Shown: piece after piece, positions 1 through 9,300 of the stretch
Layout of the letters: every line of letters begins with the position of its first letter
Numbering within the stretch: position 1 is the stretch's first letter
Assembly: GCA_027619145.1 (NCBI GenBank)
Contig: JAQCGA010000053.1
Location: 1-12,714, forward strand
Source: a bacterium
Lineage (GTDB): Bacteria; Latescibacterota; UBA2968; GCA-2709665
Length of the DNA: 12,714 bases
Direction: 5' to 3'
Notes under the pieces: generated by a model
Database searches by the model: none
What the model was told of the DNA's origin: nothing
The model's input: only the letters and a program-made list of their open reading frames with translations
Position numbers and translations under genes: made by a program

Positions 1-336
1 GATCCGAATCGTACTCATCGCCGTCACATCCGTCGTATATTCCGGAATATCAAAACTCACCCGCACGTGGCTCTGCGCCGCCAGGTGGTAAATCTCGTCC
101 GGTTTCAGCCGGTAAAGCAATCGGATCAGATTCGTAGAATCCGAAATATCACCATAATGCAAAAAGAGACGTACACCGTTCACGTGGGGGTCTCGATACA
201 GATGATCAATCCGAGACGTGTTAAACGTGCTCGCTCGCCGAATAATGCCGTGGACTTCGTAGCCCTTCTTCAGCAACAACTCCGCGAGATACGACCCGTC
301 CTGTCCCGTGATTCCCGTAACCAAAGCTTTTTTCAT
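1..336 (-). CDS. gmd: GDP-mannose 4,6-dehydratase, N-terminal part (cut by window edge)
   Basis: The first 112 residues of a GDP-mannose 4,6-dehydratase are encoded here; the gene continues beyond base 1. The enzyme converts GDP-D-mannose to GDP-4-keto-6-deoxy-D-mannose in the cytoplasm, the first step toward GDP-fucose, GDP-rhamnose or GDP-perosamine for surface polysaccharides. The Rossmann nucleotide-binding loop [16 protein letters not shown] lies at residues 7-22. An RRAS motif at 33-36 fits the NADP-phosphate contact of the family. [11 protein letters not shown] (60-70) and [10 protein letters not shown] (82-91) are typical of GMD and separate it from other short-chain epimerases. The catalytic Thr-Glu-Tyr-Lys set would lie outside the window. 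The ATG at 334-336 is preceded by an AGAGAGG ribosome-binding site (about 6 nt spacing), and the Rossmann motif begins at the usual distance from it. It lies downstream of the lipoprotein gene on the same strand, but a 146-base gap makes a shared operon uncertain. Confidence 0.93.
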   Translation of the reverse strand, partial: MKKALVTGITGQDGSYLAELLLKKGYEVHGIIRRASTFNTSRIDHLYRDPHVNGVRLFLHYGDISDSTNLIRLLYRLKPDEIYHLAAQSHVRVSFDIPEYTTDVTAMSTIRI

Positions 337-482
337 GCAAACCCTCTCTTGAGGCATAATCTCTTTTGCTTTCAATCGGTTAAGCAAAGTCAAACAAAGT
401 TACAAACCTTATTCTTCAGGGTCAAGAGAAAAGACGTAAAAACGCAACCGAAGAGACCGACGTACGACGCAAAAAACATCGG
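337..482. other. Intergenic gap between the lipoprotein gene and gmd
   Basis: These 146 bases contain no gene I can support. They are less GC-rich than the flanking genes and include short similar runs around CAAAGTCAAACAAAGTTACAAA (part of 375-400). I see no convincing terminator after the lipoprotein gene and no clear -35/-10 pair for gmd. A gmd promoter here is plausible only because of the gap size. Confidence 0.4.
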
Positions 483-1511
483 CTACAATTCCGGTATCTG
501 AAACATCTCCAGATCCTCTACCTTCCACGGAACTGTCAATTCTCCAGCCTCCATCAGCTCTTTTGCCCGCTCCACCATCTTCAGCGCCCGCTCCGAAACC
601 TCCCCCCGCGTATGCGGCATCCCGCTCAACCCGGTAGCACCTTCCGCAATCCCCATCCACCGATGACCCGCCTGAAGTTGACCCGCCTGCGCGTCCCGAA
701 TGGCCTCAAATACCGCCACATCAATCCGCTTCAGCACACTCACCAGCACGCGACCCGGAGCCAGGTCGTCCTGGTCCAGATCCGCCCCAATCACCCACAC
801 TTTCCGGGTGGACTCGCGCACCGCCTCAATCACGCCCAGACCTGTATTCCCGGCCAGTTGTAACACCACATCTGCCCCCTGCGCCATGAGCCCCTGCGCC
901 AGTGCCTTCCCCCTCGACGGATTGTTAAAATCACCCACCGTTGCAGATACGTACGCCACCTCCCGGCCTTCCAGTCCGTTCACCGTCAGCACCCCTGCCC
1001 GAAACCCCGCCTCATAAGCCCGCACCGGTGGAATATCCATTCCCAATACGGTACCCACCTTCCCCGTCCGGCTCGTTTGTGCCGCCAGAATCCCCGCCAG
1101 GTACGCCCCTTCCTGCGCCTTGAAATCGTAGCTCGCAATATTTTCCCCATCTACCTTCCCATCCACAAAAACAAAGACCGTCTTCGGGTACAACGGTGCC
1201 ACTTGCTGAACCGCGTCCATCATCAAAAACCCCATAACGACCACAACGTCTGCCCGCTGTGCCGCCAGGCTCAAATTGGGCACATAATCCGCCTGTTCGC
1301 CAGATTGAAGATAATCTCCCCGGATTCCCAGTTCAGACACAGCCCGTTGCACCCCGGTCCAACCCAGGTCATTAAACCCCTGATCACCCAACCCCGCCAT
1401 ATCCATCACCATCACCACCCGAAACGGGCGATCTGCCCCCTCCTCCGCTTTCTCTCCCGAATCGCAGCCCAAACAAAACAATACCGCCAGCAAAACAAAC
1501 GCGCGCGCCAT
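483..1511 (-). CDS. BMP/PnrA-like ABC transporter substrate-binding lipoprotein
   Basis: This is a periplasmic binding lipoprotein of the basic membrane protein (BMP, PnrA/Med) family, whose known members bind purine nucleosides for ABC import. From the ATG it is 342 residues, normal for the family. A hydrophobic signal peptide ends in FCLGC with the lipidated Cys at residue 16; Cys at -3 is slightly unusual. The next residue is Asp, which in Enterobacteria holds lipoproteins in the inner membrane. The family loop GLGDQGFND is at 40-48 and GADLDQDD at 242-249. The segment after it (SVLKRIDVAVFEA) matches the second hinge region of the family. A TTG three bases upstream (1512-1514) is an alternative start. 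I prefer the ATG because AGGAGG at 1520-1525 lies 8 nt from it. No ABC ATPase or permease gene is adjacent, so the transporter partner must be elsewhere, or the protein acts as a sensor. The ligand is inferred from the family only. Confidence 0.85.
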   Translation of the reverse strand: MARAFVLLAVLFCLGCDSGEKAEEGADRPFRVVMVMDMAGLGDQGFNDLGWTGVQRAVSELGIRGDYLQSGEQADYVPNLSLAAQRADVVVVMGFLMMDAVQQVAPLYPKTVFVFVDGKVDGENIASYDFKAQEGAYLAGILAAQTSRTGKVGTVLGMDIPPVRAYEAGFRAGVLTVNGLEGREVAYVSATVGDFNNPSRGKALAQGLMAQGADVVLQLAGNTGLGVIEAVRESTRKVWVIGADLDQDDLAPGRVLVSVLKRIDVAVFEAIRDAQAGQLQAGHRWMGIAEGATGLSGMPHTRGEVSERALKMVERAKELMEAGELTVPWKVEDLEMFQIPEL

Positions 1512-1606
1512 CAATCTCTCCTCCTGTCAAAGTCATCGTCGATCTACAAGACAGCAAAAGATGAATCCCTGCCCACCAAAAGTCAAGCGCGATCAAAATC
1601 GGACCT

Positions 1607-1719
1607 AACCCCCCTGCCCCCTTCCCTGCAAAGGAAGGGGGAGCAAAGCGTTGGCCAGCAATAAGGTCTGCACAAGCAACGCTTCCTCCCCGCTCCGGGG
1701 AGGGGCCGGGGGAGGGGTT
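1607..1719. repeat. Palindromic GC-rich repeat element (MITE/REP-like)
   Basis: A 113-bp element is built as a palindrome of palindromes. The left arm (1607-1653) starts AACCCCCCTGCCCCC and ends AAGCGTTG. The right arm (1677-1719) starts CAACGCTTCC and ends GGGGAGGGGTT, so the ends are imperfect reverse complements of each other. Each arm also folds alone: CCCCCTTCC with GGAAGGGGG at 1616-1641, and CCTCCCCG with CGGGGAGG at 1685-1704. The centre (about 1654-1676) is unpaired. It contains no ORF of note. Elements of this form are usually dispersed in many copies between genes. I see no clear target-site duplication, so a mobile origin is inference. Confidence 0.7.
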
Positions 1720-1824
1720 CCCCAATATCCGACACCGACAAGATATGGTAGCGGTGCCCGCCTCACCGTAGAAGTTGAACACGGAGACCTGGTCCTGGCA
1801 TCCTCTCAAAATACCAGAAGCTGA
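1720..1824 (+). pseudogene. Possible 3' remnant of a lost gene
   Basis: One frame directly after the palindromic element reads as a plausible protein C-terminus of about 34 codons, ending at a TGA at 1822-1824 (...GARLTVEVEHGDLVLASS...). Its amino-acid pattern alternates like a beta-rich domain and its codon choice resembles the neighbouring genes. There is no start codon or upstream coding region; the frame simply runs back into the repeat. A small hairpin (CCCC 1831-1834 with GGGG 1843-1846) and a U-rich tail follow. This could be a gene tail left by the repeat or by deletion, or chance. I do not recognise the family. Confidence 0.2.
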
Positions 1825-1864
1825 TTCTTTCCCCACACCAGCGGGGCCTTTTCCTATTTTCCTC

Positions 1865-1893
1865 TTGCGCACCTCCTGAAGCGGCCGTATTTT
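1865..1893 (+). promoter_or_regulatory. Candidate sigma70-type promoter for the receiver-like gene
   Basis: TTGCGC (1865-1870) and TATTTT (1888-1893) are separated by exactly 17 bases. Transcription would start near 1900, giving a leader of about 60 bases that contains the 1912-1930 palindrome. The match to consensus is only moderate. Confidence 0.3.
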
Positions 1894-1911
1894 CTACGCA
1901 GGTGGCTTATG

Positions 1912-1930
1912 CAATTGACATTGTCAATTG
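1912..1930. promoter_or_regulatory. Operator-like perfect inverted repeat
   Basis: CAATTGACA (1912-1920) and TGTCAATTG (1922-1930) form a perfect 9+9 inverted repeat around a single base. A third half-copy, TGTCAATT, overlaps it at 1928-1936. The one-base centre makes an RNA hairpin unlikely, so a binding site for a dimeric regulator is the better reading. It lies 30-48 bases upstream of the start codon at 1960, downstream of the candidate promoter. The regulator is unknown. Confidence 0.5.
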
Positions 1931-1959
1931 TCAATTTTTCGATCCAGAGGAGGTTTCGT

Positions 1960-3045
1960 ATGGGGTTTATGCAGGTCTATCGGGTGGGTACCACGGGTGG
2001 AGATTCGGCCCTGGGGAAAATTTCCCGTTTGTTAACCGGGGAAGGCATTGACTCCGAAGAACTGGGTAGTCGGCAACCCGAAAACGGTTGCGTGCTCATT
2101 GACCTGATGGCGGGCGAAGACAATGTGCGCAAAGCCGCTGCAGCCGTACCGCAACTCCCCATCATCCTGGTTACCAGCACAGCCGGGCTGGGATCTCGGC
2201 AGCTCGGGCTTGCAGACGAGCTTGTCTCCCCAGACCTGCCGGAACAGGAAATTGTACGCCGGGTACAGTGCATGCAAAACCTGGCCCTCCGGCTTGTGGA
2301 AGAAGTACCCAGCCCCACACAGACCCGAATTTTGCTTGACGGTCAAACAGAAGGCGACGACGCCAACCTCAAAGGCCTCGCCAATATTCTAAAAGAAGCC
2401 GAAATTGAATGGGAACCGTTAAAAGAGGAAAACGATCGAGAAAACACCGGGATCGTTTATACTCACTACCGGCGCCATTCTTATGCCCGAATGCTCCAGG
2501 CAGACTATCCGGGCTACATCCACATCCAGATGGCTCAAACGCCGGAGTTACGCACAGAAGCCCTTACAGTAGGCGATATTTCCTACACCCCCAAAGCCAC
2601 ACCCGATGAAATCTTAACCCGTCACCACCGATTTGTGGACATGCTGGACCGCCTGCGCAACCCGGATACCCACCGCACCCTCTCCAAAGAAGACAGCGCG
2701 GTGAACGTCCTCTTCGTAGGTGACCGCAACGTGGGGAACACCTTGCGCGTCAAGCTCGAAGGTAGCTTCAACTTCAAAACAATGGCCGGTGTCGCAGGCG
2801 GCATCGCCGAATCCCGAAAACACCGCATCGTCCTCATCCACCTGGGTGCCAAAGAAGACGCCAAAGAACGCTTCACCTTCCTGCAGGCTCTCCTCAAAAC
2901 CAAAAATCATCCGGCCCTGGCCCTCCTTTTCTTCAAACCCGCACCCGATCAAATCAAAGACTTCTGTGGAAAAACCGGTGTGGCCATCATCGAATCAGCC
3001 AACGGCGATGAAGTCCCTGAAGCCCTGCTCGCCTTGAACGCATAG
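1960..3045 (+). CDS. Hypothetical protein with two degenerate receiver-like domains
   Basis: This 361-residue protein has no signal peptide or membrane segment, so it is probably cytoplasmic. I do not recognise a named family. The N-terminal part (about 4-105) follows a response-regulator pattern: strand GCVLIDLM at 43-50 with Asp48 in the phospho-acceptor region, strand LPIILVTS at 66-73, then ADELVSP at 85-91 where the usual Lys is absent. The C-terminal part (about 247-358) repeats the pattern with NVLFVGD (249-255), RIVLIHL (289-295) lacking the Asp, LALLFFKP (320-327) and VAIIES (341-346). The middle (about 130-240) is charged and unassigned. The receiver assignment is my reading of strand patterns, not a database match. 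The start at 1960 follows AGAGGAGG with 6 nt spacing; an upstream in-frame ATG at 1909 would translate the palindrome and has no ribosome-binding site. The gene appears monocistronic. Confidence 0.8.
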   Translation: MGFMQVYRVGTTGGDSALGKISRLLTGEGIDSEELGSRQPENGCVLIDLMAGEDNVRKAAAAVPQLPIILVTSTAGLGSRQLGLADELVSPDLPEQEIVRRVQCMQNLALRLVEEVPSPTQTRILLDGQTEGDDANLKGLANILKEAEIEWEPLKEENDRENTGIVYTHYRRHSYARMLQADYPGYIHIQMAQTPELRTEALTVGDISYTPKATPDEILTRHHRFVDMLDRLRNPDTHRTLSKEDSAVNVLFVGDRNVGNTLRVKLEGSFNFKTMAGVAGGIAESRKHRIVLIHLGAKEDAKERFTFLQALLKTKNHPALALLFFKPAPDQIKDFCGKTGVAIIESANGDEVPEALLALNA

Positions 3046-3047
3046 CC

Positions 3048-3075
3048 ATGAAAGGCCGCTTGGTCGGCCTTTCAT
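3048..3075 (+). terminator. Stem-loop after the receiver-like gene
   Basis: ATGAAAGGCCG (3048-3058) and CGGCCTTTCAT (3065-3075) form a perfect 11-bp stem with a 6-base loop two bases after the stop codon. No U-tract follows, so it may be a terminator of weak type or a 3' mRNA-stabilising hairpin. Confidence 0.5.
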
Positions 3076-3124
3076 CAAAAACAGCAAAATCATCCATTTT
3101 GTAATCTCCGTCACAAAAATCTTG

Positions 3125-3139
3125 CTGTGAAGATCACAG
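3125..3139. promoter_or_regulatory. Palindromic site CTGTGA-AGA-TCACAG
   Basis: A perfect 6-3-6 inverted repeat sits in the long region upstream of the giant gene. The half-sites resemble those of CRP/FNR-family regulators (TGTGA/TCACA), but the usual spacer is six bases and here it is three, so I do not call it a CRP site. A further TCACA lies at 3111-3115. If the TATACT at 3165-3170 is a -10 box, the centre of this site falls near -45, a position where activators often bind. Confidence 0.35.
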
Positions 3140-3153
3140 ACAGGACCTCATAG

Positions 3154-3171
3154 AAGTATTATTTTATACTT
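3154..3171 (+). promoter_or_regulatory. Candidate -10 region with inverted repeat upstream of the giant gene
   Basis: TATACT (3165-3170) is a good -10 hexamer inside the inverted repeat AAGTAT (3154-3159) and ATACTT (3166-3171). No matching -35 hexamer is found at 16-18 bases, so an activator-dependent promoter is inferred. The leader would be about 150 bases. Confidence 0.3.
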
Positions 3172-3191
3172 AGTTGTTTCCAGGTATCACA

Positions 3192-3228
3192 ATTCGATCG
3201 AAAATTTCTGTCAAGATTCGGTCGAAAA
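3192..3228. repeat. Paired 13-bp direct repeat ATTCGRTCGAAAA
   Basis: ATTCGATCGAAAA (3192-3204) and ATTCGGTCGAAAA (3216-3228) differ at one base and are spaced 24 bases apart, a little over two helical turns. They lie in the leader region of the giant gene and may be regulator-binding boxes. The remaining intergenic sequence (3229-3311) shows nothing else I can support. Confidence 0.45.
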
Positions 3229-3324
3229 CCACACAAAACGAGATAGGCCAATACACTTTTTATGATAGTTTAGACCGTTGAACCAGTCTTTTTTTCATCA
3301 CCTCTTCAGTTAAGGAGTACTTAT

Positions 3325-6300
3325 ATGCGACGCTTCTGGATCTCTCTCCTGGTCGCTCTTGCGTCCTTGCACCTGTTGAATATCGAGCAGCCATCCGCAC
3401 AGGACGCCGCGCAAACCCACCTGGAGGGCCGAATCTCTGAGGTCCGCCCCTTTGGTGACACACAGGGCCTTACCCTCCAGAGTCCGCCACCTGTTCCTCT
3501 GGCGGACAACGCCTCCCTCCAGGACGAAACCGGAGCCCCCGTTGCTCTTACGGACCTGGCCGACCGTGTCTTTGAAAATCGAGATCAACTCCGGGTCACC
3601 GTAGACCTGAACGCAAACGGTGCGGTCGAACGCCTGATCGTCGTGGGCCTGGAAGCTCCAGCCCCGGAATCTCTGGGAGAAAACCAGAAATCTTTTACCC
3701 TCTTTTTTGTGGACACTTCCCAGCGCACACTCACCCCCAGCCCCCTGCCTTTCATCGAAGTTACCCCCACTACCGTGGAAACGCGCGGCACCCGAATCCT
3801 GGGCCAGGACGGTGCCAGAATCACCCTGAGCGACCTGCAGCCTGGCACCCTGGTAGACATTGTAGGTGCCCAGGGCGCATCCAACTTTATTGCAGCAGAA
3901 ATCCACGTCCTTCAAATCGTTGAAACCCGCTACTTCGGCGGCATCATCGTGCGCATCGAACGGGAGAGCAACACCCGGGGCACACTTTATTTTAAAAGAG
4001 ACAATGCCCAATGGGTGGACCGGCGTGCCAACATTTACCTGAACGGTGAAAACCTTGGATCAGGCCTTCAATTTGTTGCGGACATCCTCAACGGCACCAG
4101 CGAACCGGTTACCGTAGCCCTTTCCGAACAAAATGCCTTTGAGCCCAACGGCAAGTGGGGTCGTGTGGACGTTGAAGTGGGCAAAACATTCCTGGGTACG
4201 CAATGGAACAATGACCGCGTTACCTTCCAGCTTCCCGGAAATTCAGACGAAGCCGTCCAGATCCCTTCCGAAGGAGACGACGGTAGCCAGCTATACCCTG
4301 CGCAGGCTTCTTTCCCAGTAGACGAACACACCAGCCTGATGGACTGGTCCGTAGAAGGGGGCGCGCCCCTTTCCTTTGGTGACTTGACCGAGTTCATGAA
4401 TGTCTCTATCAACTTCGAGGTCGCGGGCGACCAGATTCTCAGCGCAAACCTCGGCCTCAACGAACGCCCCAGGGACGTAACCCTCACCCTCAACATTGCC
4501 TGGAGCGACCACGCCAACAATAACATTGGCTTCGAAACCAGCCCCTCCATCCGAATGGTGCGAAGCGCCCGCTTCCTGGACCTGTCTGGCAATCCTGTGG
4601 ACATCCGCGAGTTCGAGAACATCCAGCACCAGGGTTCCAATGCCCTCGTAGCCGTTGTCACACTGAACGCAGATGGTACTGGTGCCGAGGCTCGCCTGGC
4701 CCAACCCGGCGTCACCGCCGGCCCAAACGAAGTGGTCGTTGGCCAGGTTGGAAACCTGCGCCTGGGATTCTGGGTTTCTCCTGAAAACAACGAAATTGGT
4801 TCCCACGGCTTCTCCGGAGTTTTCACCTCAGAAACGGTCCTGCGTGGCCCCAACGGCGAAACCCTTCCTCCGGGCCTGCTGGACAGCGGCATCCAGGTAG
4901 AAATCTCCGGTGCCTATTCGAGTGGCCAGCTCTATATGCGCAACGTAGTCGTCCTTTCCGAAATCCAACCCTTCGACGTAACCGCACGTATCCGCTTCAT
5001 AGACCGGAGCAGCCAGCGGATCGAGTTTGACGAACTCCCACCTATTTTCATCGCAGACGACGCCCAGGTCTTCGACTACTTCGGAGACCCGGCCAGCCTC
5101 AGCTTCCTGGCCGAACTGCTCCAGCAGGCCGAATTGCAGCTCCGACTCACCATGGACAGCCAGACCCAGGACGGTGCACCGGCCGCTTCGCGCGTAGAAG
5201 CATTCCGCGTAAGTGAAAATGTACCGGTCTCAGACAACCAGCGCCTCATTCTGGGTGGACGCATCGATGCTTTCAACCACCCGAAGCAGGTGATCCCGCA
5301 GGGATTGACACAGGTGCAGTACAACAACAACACATCGGTACTGGATGTGTTGGGCAATCCGATTCACCCCAGCGAACTGCAAGAACGGGTCCAGGTCCGT
5401 GTGATTGGCCAATCCATTTCTCGGGAGAAACAAAACCAGTGGGATGATGCCCGCACCTATTTTGTAGAACGCATCGAAGTCCTCGGCGGCATCGTTACCG
5501 AATACCGCGGTGTTCTTTCGCAAATAGACGGCAATACCCTGATCTTTCGTGCACCTCAGCCCCTCCTGATAACATCCCAAACAGACCTTCGCGAAGAAAC
5601 CAACTTCAACATCGACCTGTTCACCCTCGCAGATCGCATCCGCAACGAAGGTGGACTGCGCCTCTGGCTGGGTGCAGACTTCTTCTCTCCTGGCACGCCG
5701 CAGGTCTGGTGGGCCCGCGTGATGCGCTCAGATGAACCCGCGCCATCTCACCTGTCAAACAATGATCTCATTGCCTTCTTCGTAGAAGTCAACGAAGAAA
5801 ACCGAACCATTGTGCCTGCGCCTATTCCGCCCATTACCCTGGGCGACAATACGGCAATCACAGACCGGTCCGGTCAGGAGTTGGCCCGCAGTGTCCTCGT
5901 CCCCGGTGCCCAGATTTCTGTTCTGGCCGAAGAACGCAGCGGAACGCTGCTGGCCTCCGAAGTCCAGGTAGAAAACGTGCCCGAATTCTTCGAATTCGTT
6001 GCCCCTGTGGATTATATCGACGAATTGTCTCGAAGCATCCACTTCCAGGTCCCACCGTTCATCACTGTAGCCCAGGACGCTCACATTACAGACCTGGAAG
6101 GCAACGCCGTTACCCTGTCCGAATTGCGGCAGTTGTTGTTCAACATAGACTTCGATGATCGTATTCTGGGAATTGTCCAATCTCCAGACAGCCCCTCCGA
6201 TGCGCCCATTGCAAATGCCGTGCGCATCCTGAACCCCAATGCCTTGCTCGATCTGGTAGACGATGAATTCATCATCTTCATAGACAATCCCAGCTTCCGG

Positions 6301-9300
6301 ATTGGCGTGCAGAACCGCCGCCTGGAGCCCTCACCTCTCCCGCCCATATCTCTCGCGGTAGATGCAGATATCCGGGGTCTGGACGGCCAGCCCATCGAAA
6401 TTTCCGCCATCTCGCCCGGCAGCCGAATTCACGTCCTCGGCCAGGATTCACAGGGCCGCACCCTCATCACCGAACTCCGGGTCGTGGGCGGCCGCTCCTT
6501 TACCGCAGAAGCCACTCTGGGCGAAATCGACGTTGCCAATCGGCTCATTTCAGCAGCGCCCGATCCATCTCTCAGGGTGAATCCACGCGCCTATATTGAA
6601 GATGCAGACGGGCGGGTCATCACCCTGAGCATCCTTAATGACTTCCTCCGCCGCGAGCCCAATTTGCTGCTCGCCATTCAAATCAACCCCTACGAACAGA
6701 GCGTTTCTGCCCTCCGGCTCATCGACCCCAAATTCGGCTTCGGTCCACGCTACGACCAGACCATTGTAGAAGGCGATCAGATAGAAATCGACGTGGAAAA
6801 CAGACAAATCGTTTTCCGGCCCGAACCACCGGCCAAAGTAGCTGAAACCGCACGCATCACCGGGCCGGAAGGCGAGACCTTTACCCTGGCAGACCTCGAA
6901 CCAGGCATGCGCGTCTTTGCACGCGGCGAAGAATTCGGAGACGACACCATTGTTACTGCCCTCACCGTCATTCCCCGCGTAGACAACATCCAGGTCTTTG
7001 TGGAAGCCGGAGACTTTGACGAAGAAGGCGTTGCCAACGATGTGGTCGTTGACGTTCACGACCAGAACGGCAATCCTCTTTCCCTGCCTGTACGCTTCTT
7101 TGTAGACTTCAGCCCGCCCGTGGAAGGCCGCAGTGGGTACGTGTTTAACAATCTGCCCCCCGGCCCACACGTAGTAGAAGCCAAAGTGCCTTCTATTCCA
7201 GAACTCTTTGCCCGGGCCAGAATCTTCATCAGCGCCACAGGATCCAGCTTTAACGTGGCAGAGACCCGGCCAGCGGCCAATGCCACCGGCGTACCCACCT
7301 TAACAGATCTCTCCATCATCTTCAGTGAACCCGTGCGCCAGTTCGGGGACTTCATCTCCATTTCCGGTGCCCTGAACCCACCGCCCGCATCCGGCGACCT
7401 GGGCGAATCGCTCGAAGTTGAAAACGACGGAAAAACCCTCATCTTCCGCAACGTGCAACTGGCGGAAGCCACAGACTATACCCTGGACATTTTCTCCGCG
7501 ACCAGCCGGTCTGGCAATACACTGAAGCCATTCAAAATTCAGTTCAGCACGGGTGGCCAGTTGGCCAGGCTGGGTAGCATGGCCGGTTCGGTCTCTCTTA
7601 CGGACAACCTGCTGTTCATCGGCACAGTCCGCCTCTTCAACTCGGAGAACAAACCCGTAGCGGAAGCCTCGCTGGGACCCAACGGAGAATTCTCCCTCAC
7701 CGGAATCTTTGCGGACACATACCGCGTCTCTGCCCAGGTGAGCGCCGAAGACGGTCGCTCCACCAGCGGATTTATGGATGCCAATGGCGATGGTCAGCCA
7801 GACGTGTTGACGTTGAGCGATGGAGAAACCCTCGAAAACCTGAACCTCTCGCTCACCTTGCCCACACGGGCACAACCCGGTGAGGCAGGACCAAACGCCA
7901 ATGCCGAAATTCTACTGGACCTGGACACGCGCAATGGCAACCAGGAACTGGACAACCTGAACGTCTTGCCCGATAGCGAAATCCGGGTGGCCGTATATGC
8001 CAAAGACGTGCAGGATCTGCTTGGCTTTAATATGTTCATCAGCTACGATACCACAGCCGTATCTTTCAAAAGTGTTAGCGACAAGACCGGCAGCGAAGAG
8101 AATTTACTCCGGTCCAACGGAGGCACAGCTCTTACGCTCCCGCCCACCGTTCTTGCAGGTAGCGTCGAATTTGCTGGCGCAATTATGGGGCCCACAGGAG
8201 ACAACACAGCCTCTGGGAGCGGGTTGCTTGCCGAGTTCCGCTTCCGTGCCAAACGCAATTTCTCCTCTCAAACCGAATTCCTGGTACCCCGGGTCATTCT
8301 GGAAAGTCGCTCAGCCTCAGACACGTTCGACGCCCTGGCCCGTGCAACCATCAGCCCCTCCACAGACCGTACTATCCTTCGGCTCACAGCAGATCCAGAC
8401 ACCATTCCAGCAGACGGCCAGTCCGGCACCACCCTCCGGGCCGAACTGCGCAATACCGAAGGTGAAACCATCACAGACGAAGTCACCGTACAATTCCAGG
8501 TGGTCTCCGGAGAAGGCAGGCTCTCGCAATCTGAAGTCACCACGTCCAGCGGCGTTGCCGAAACCCGACTGGTGGGCACAACCGCTGGTCACGTAACCGT
8601 AGAAGCCAGCACACGCGGGATCAACGAACAAGTCACCATTGTACTCGAAGAAGCCGAATCTCCGTTTGGAGATGGCTCCTGGTACCTGGACCTCAACGCC
8701 TCGGCTGGAGACCAGGAAAAACGCGAACTGAACGGTGTAAAAGCCGGTCAGGAGTTTACCGTTGAGCTCATCAACACCCAGGGCATCACCAATTCACTCG
8801 GCGGCGCCGTCCGGATCCAGTTCGATCCAGAAAAGCTCGAGCCGCTCACAGACTCGATTACAGGCATCACCGGCCTGCTCGGGTCACCCACAGTTGAAGA
8901 CGGTCTTCTCCGGTTCAGTCTGGCCAGCCTTTCCGGCGTGCCCGTAACCAGCGGCCATTTCGCGGAAGTCAAGTTCCGGGCACTGGACGGTTTCTCCGGG
9001 GACACGCGCATCACATTGGTCTCGGCGGAAATTGGAAATGCTGAAACCTTCGAACAGATCGCCTCAGAGCCCAATACGTCCATTTTCATCAGCAGTTCTG
9101 GCGGCTCTGGACCCACGCCAGACTTTGACGGCGATGGCGAAGTCGCCTTCCGAGACTTCGTGATGTTCGCACAAAAATACGGATCTGCCGAAGGAGACGG
9201 CCGCTTCGAACCCCAGTTCGACCTGGATTCAGACGGCGAAGTCGCCTTCCGAGACTTCGTACTCTTTGCACAAAATTACGGCAAGTCGGCTTCCGAGTTC

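Noticed and set aside
1384..1872. Minus-strand open frame of 162 codons across the palindromic repeat
   Set aside because: It covers the GC-rich repeat and the start of the lipoprotein gene in another frame, with low-complexity Gly-rich translation; no family pattern.
1909..1959. Upstream ATG as start of the receiver-like gene
   Set aside because: It has no ribosome-binding site, would translate the operator palindrome, and a strong AGAGGAGG sits before the ATG at 1960.
3125..3139. CRP-binding site
   Set aside because: Half-sites fit but the spacer is three bases, not six; kept only as an unnamed palindrome.
3272..3295. AGAC...GTCT followed by seven Ts in the leader of the giant gene, like an attenuator
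   Set aside because: The stem is only four pairs with an interrupted interior, too weak for a terminator; the T-run alone is not evidence.
3310..4011. Minus-strand 233-codon frame at the start of the giant gene
   Set aside because: Antisense shadow of the signal peptide and first repeats; no recognisable motifs or ribosome-binding site.
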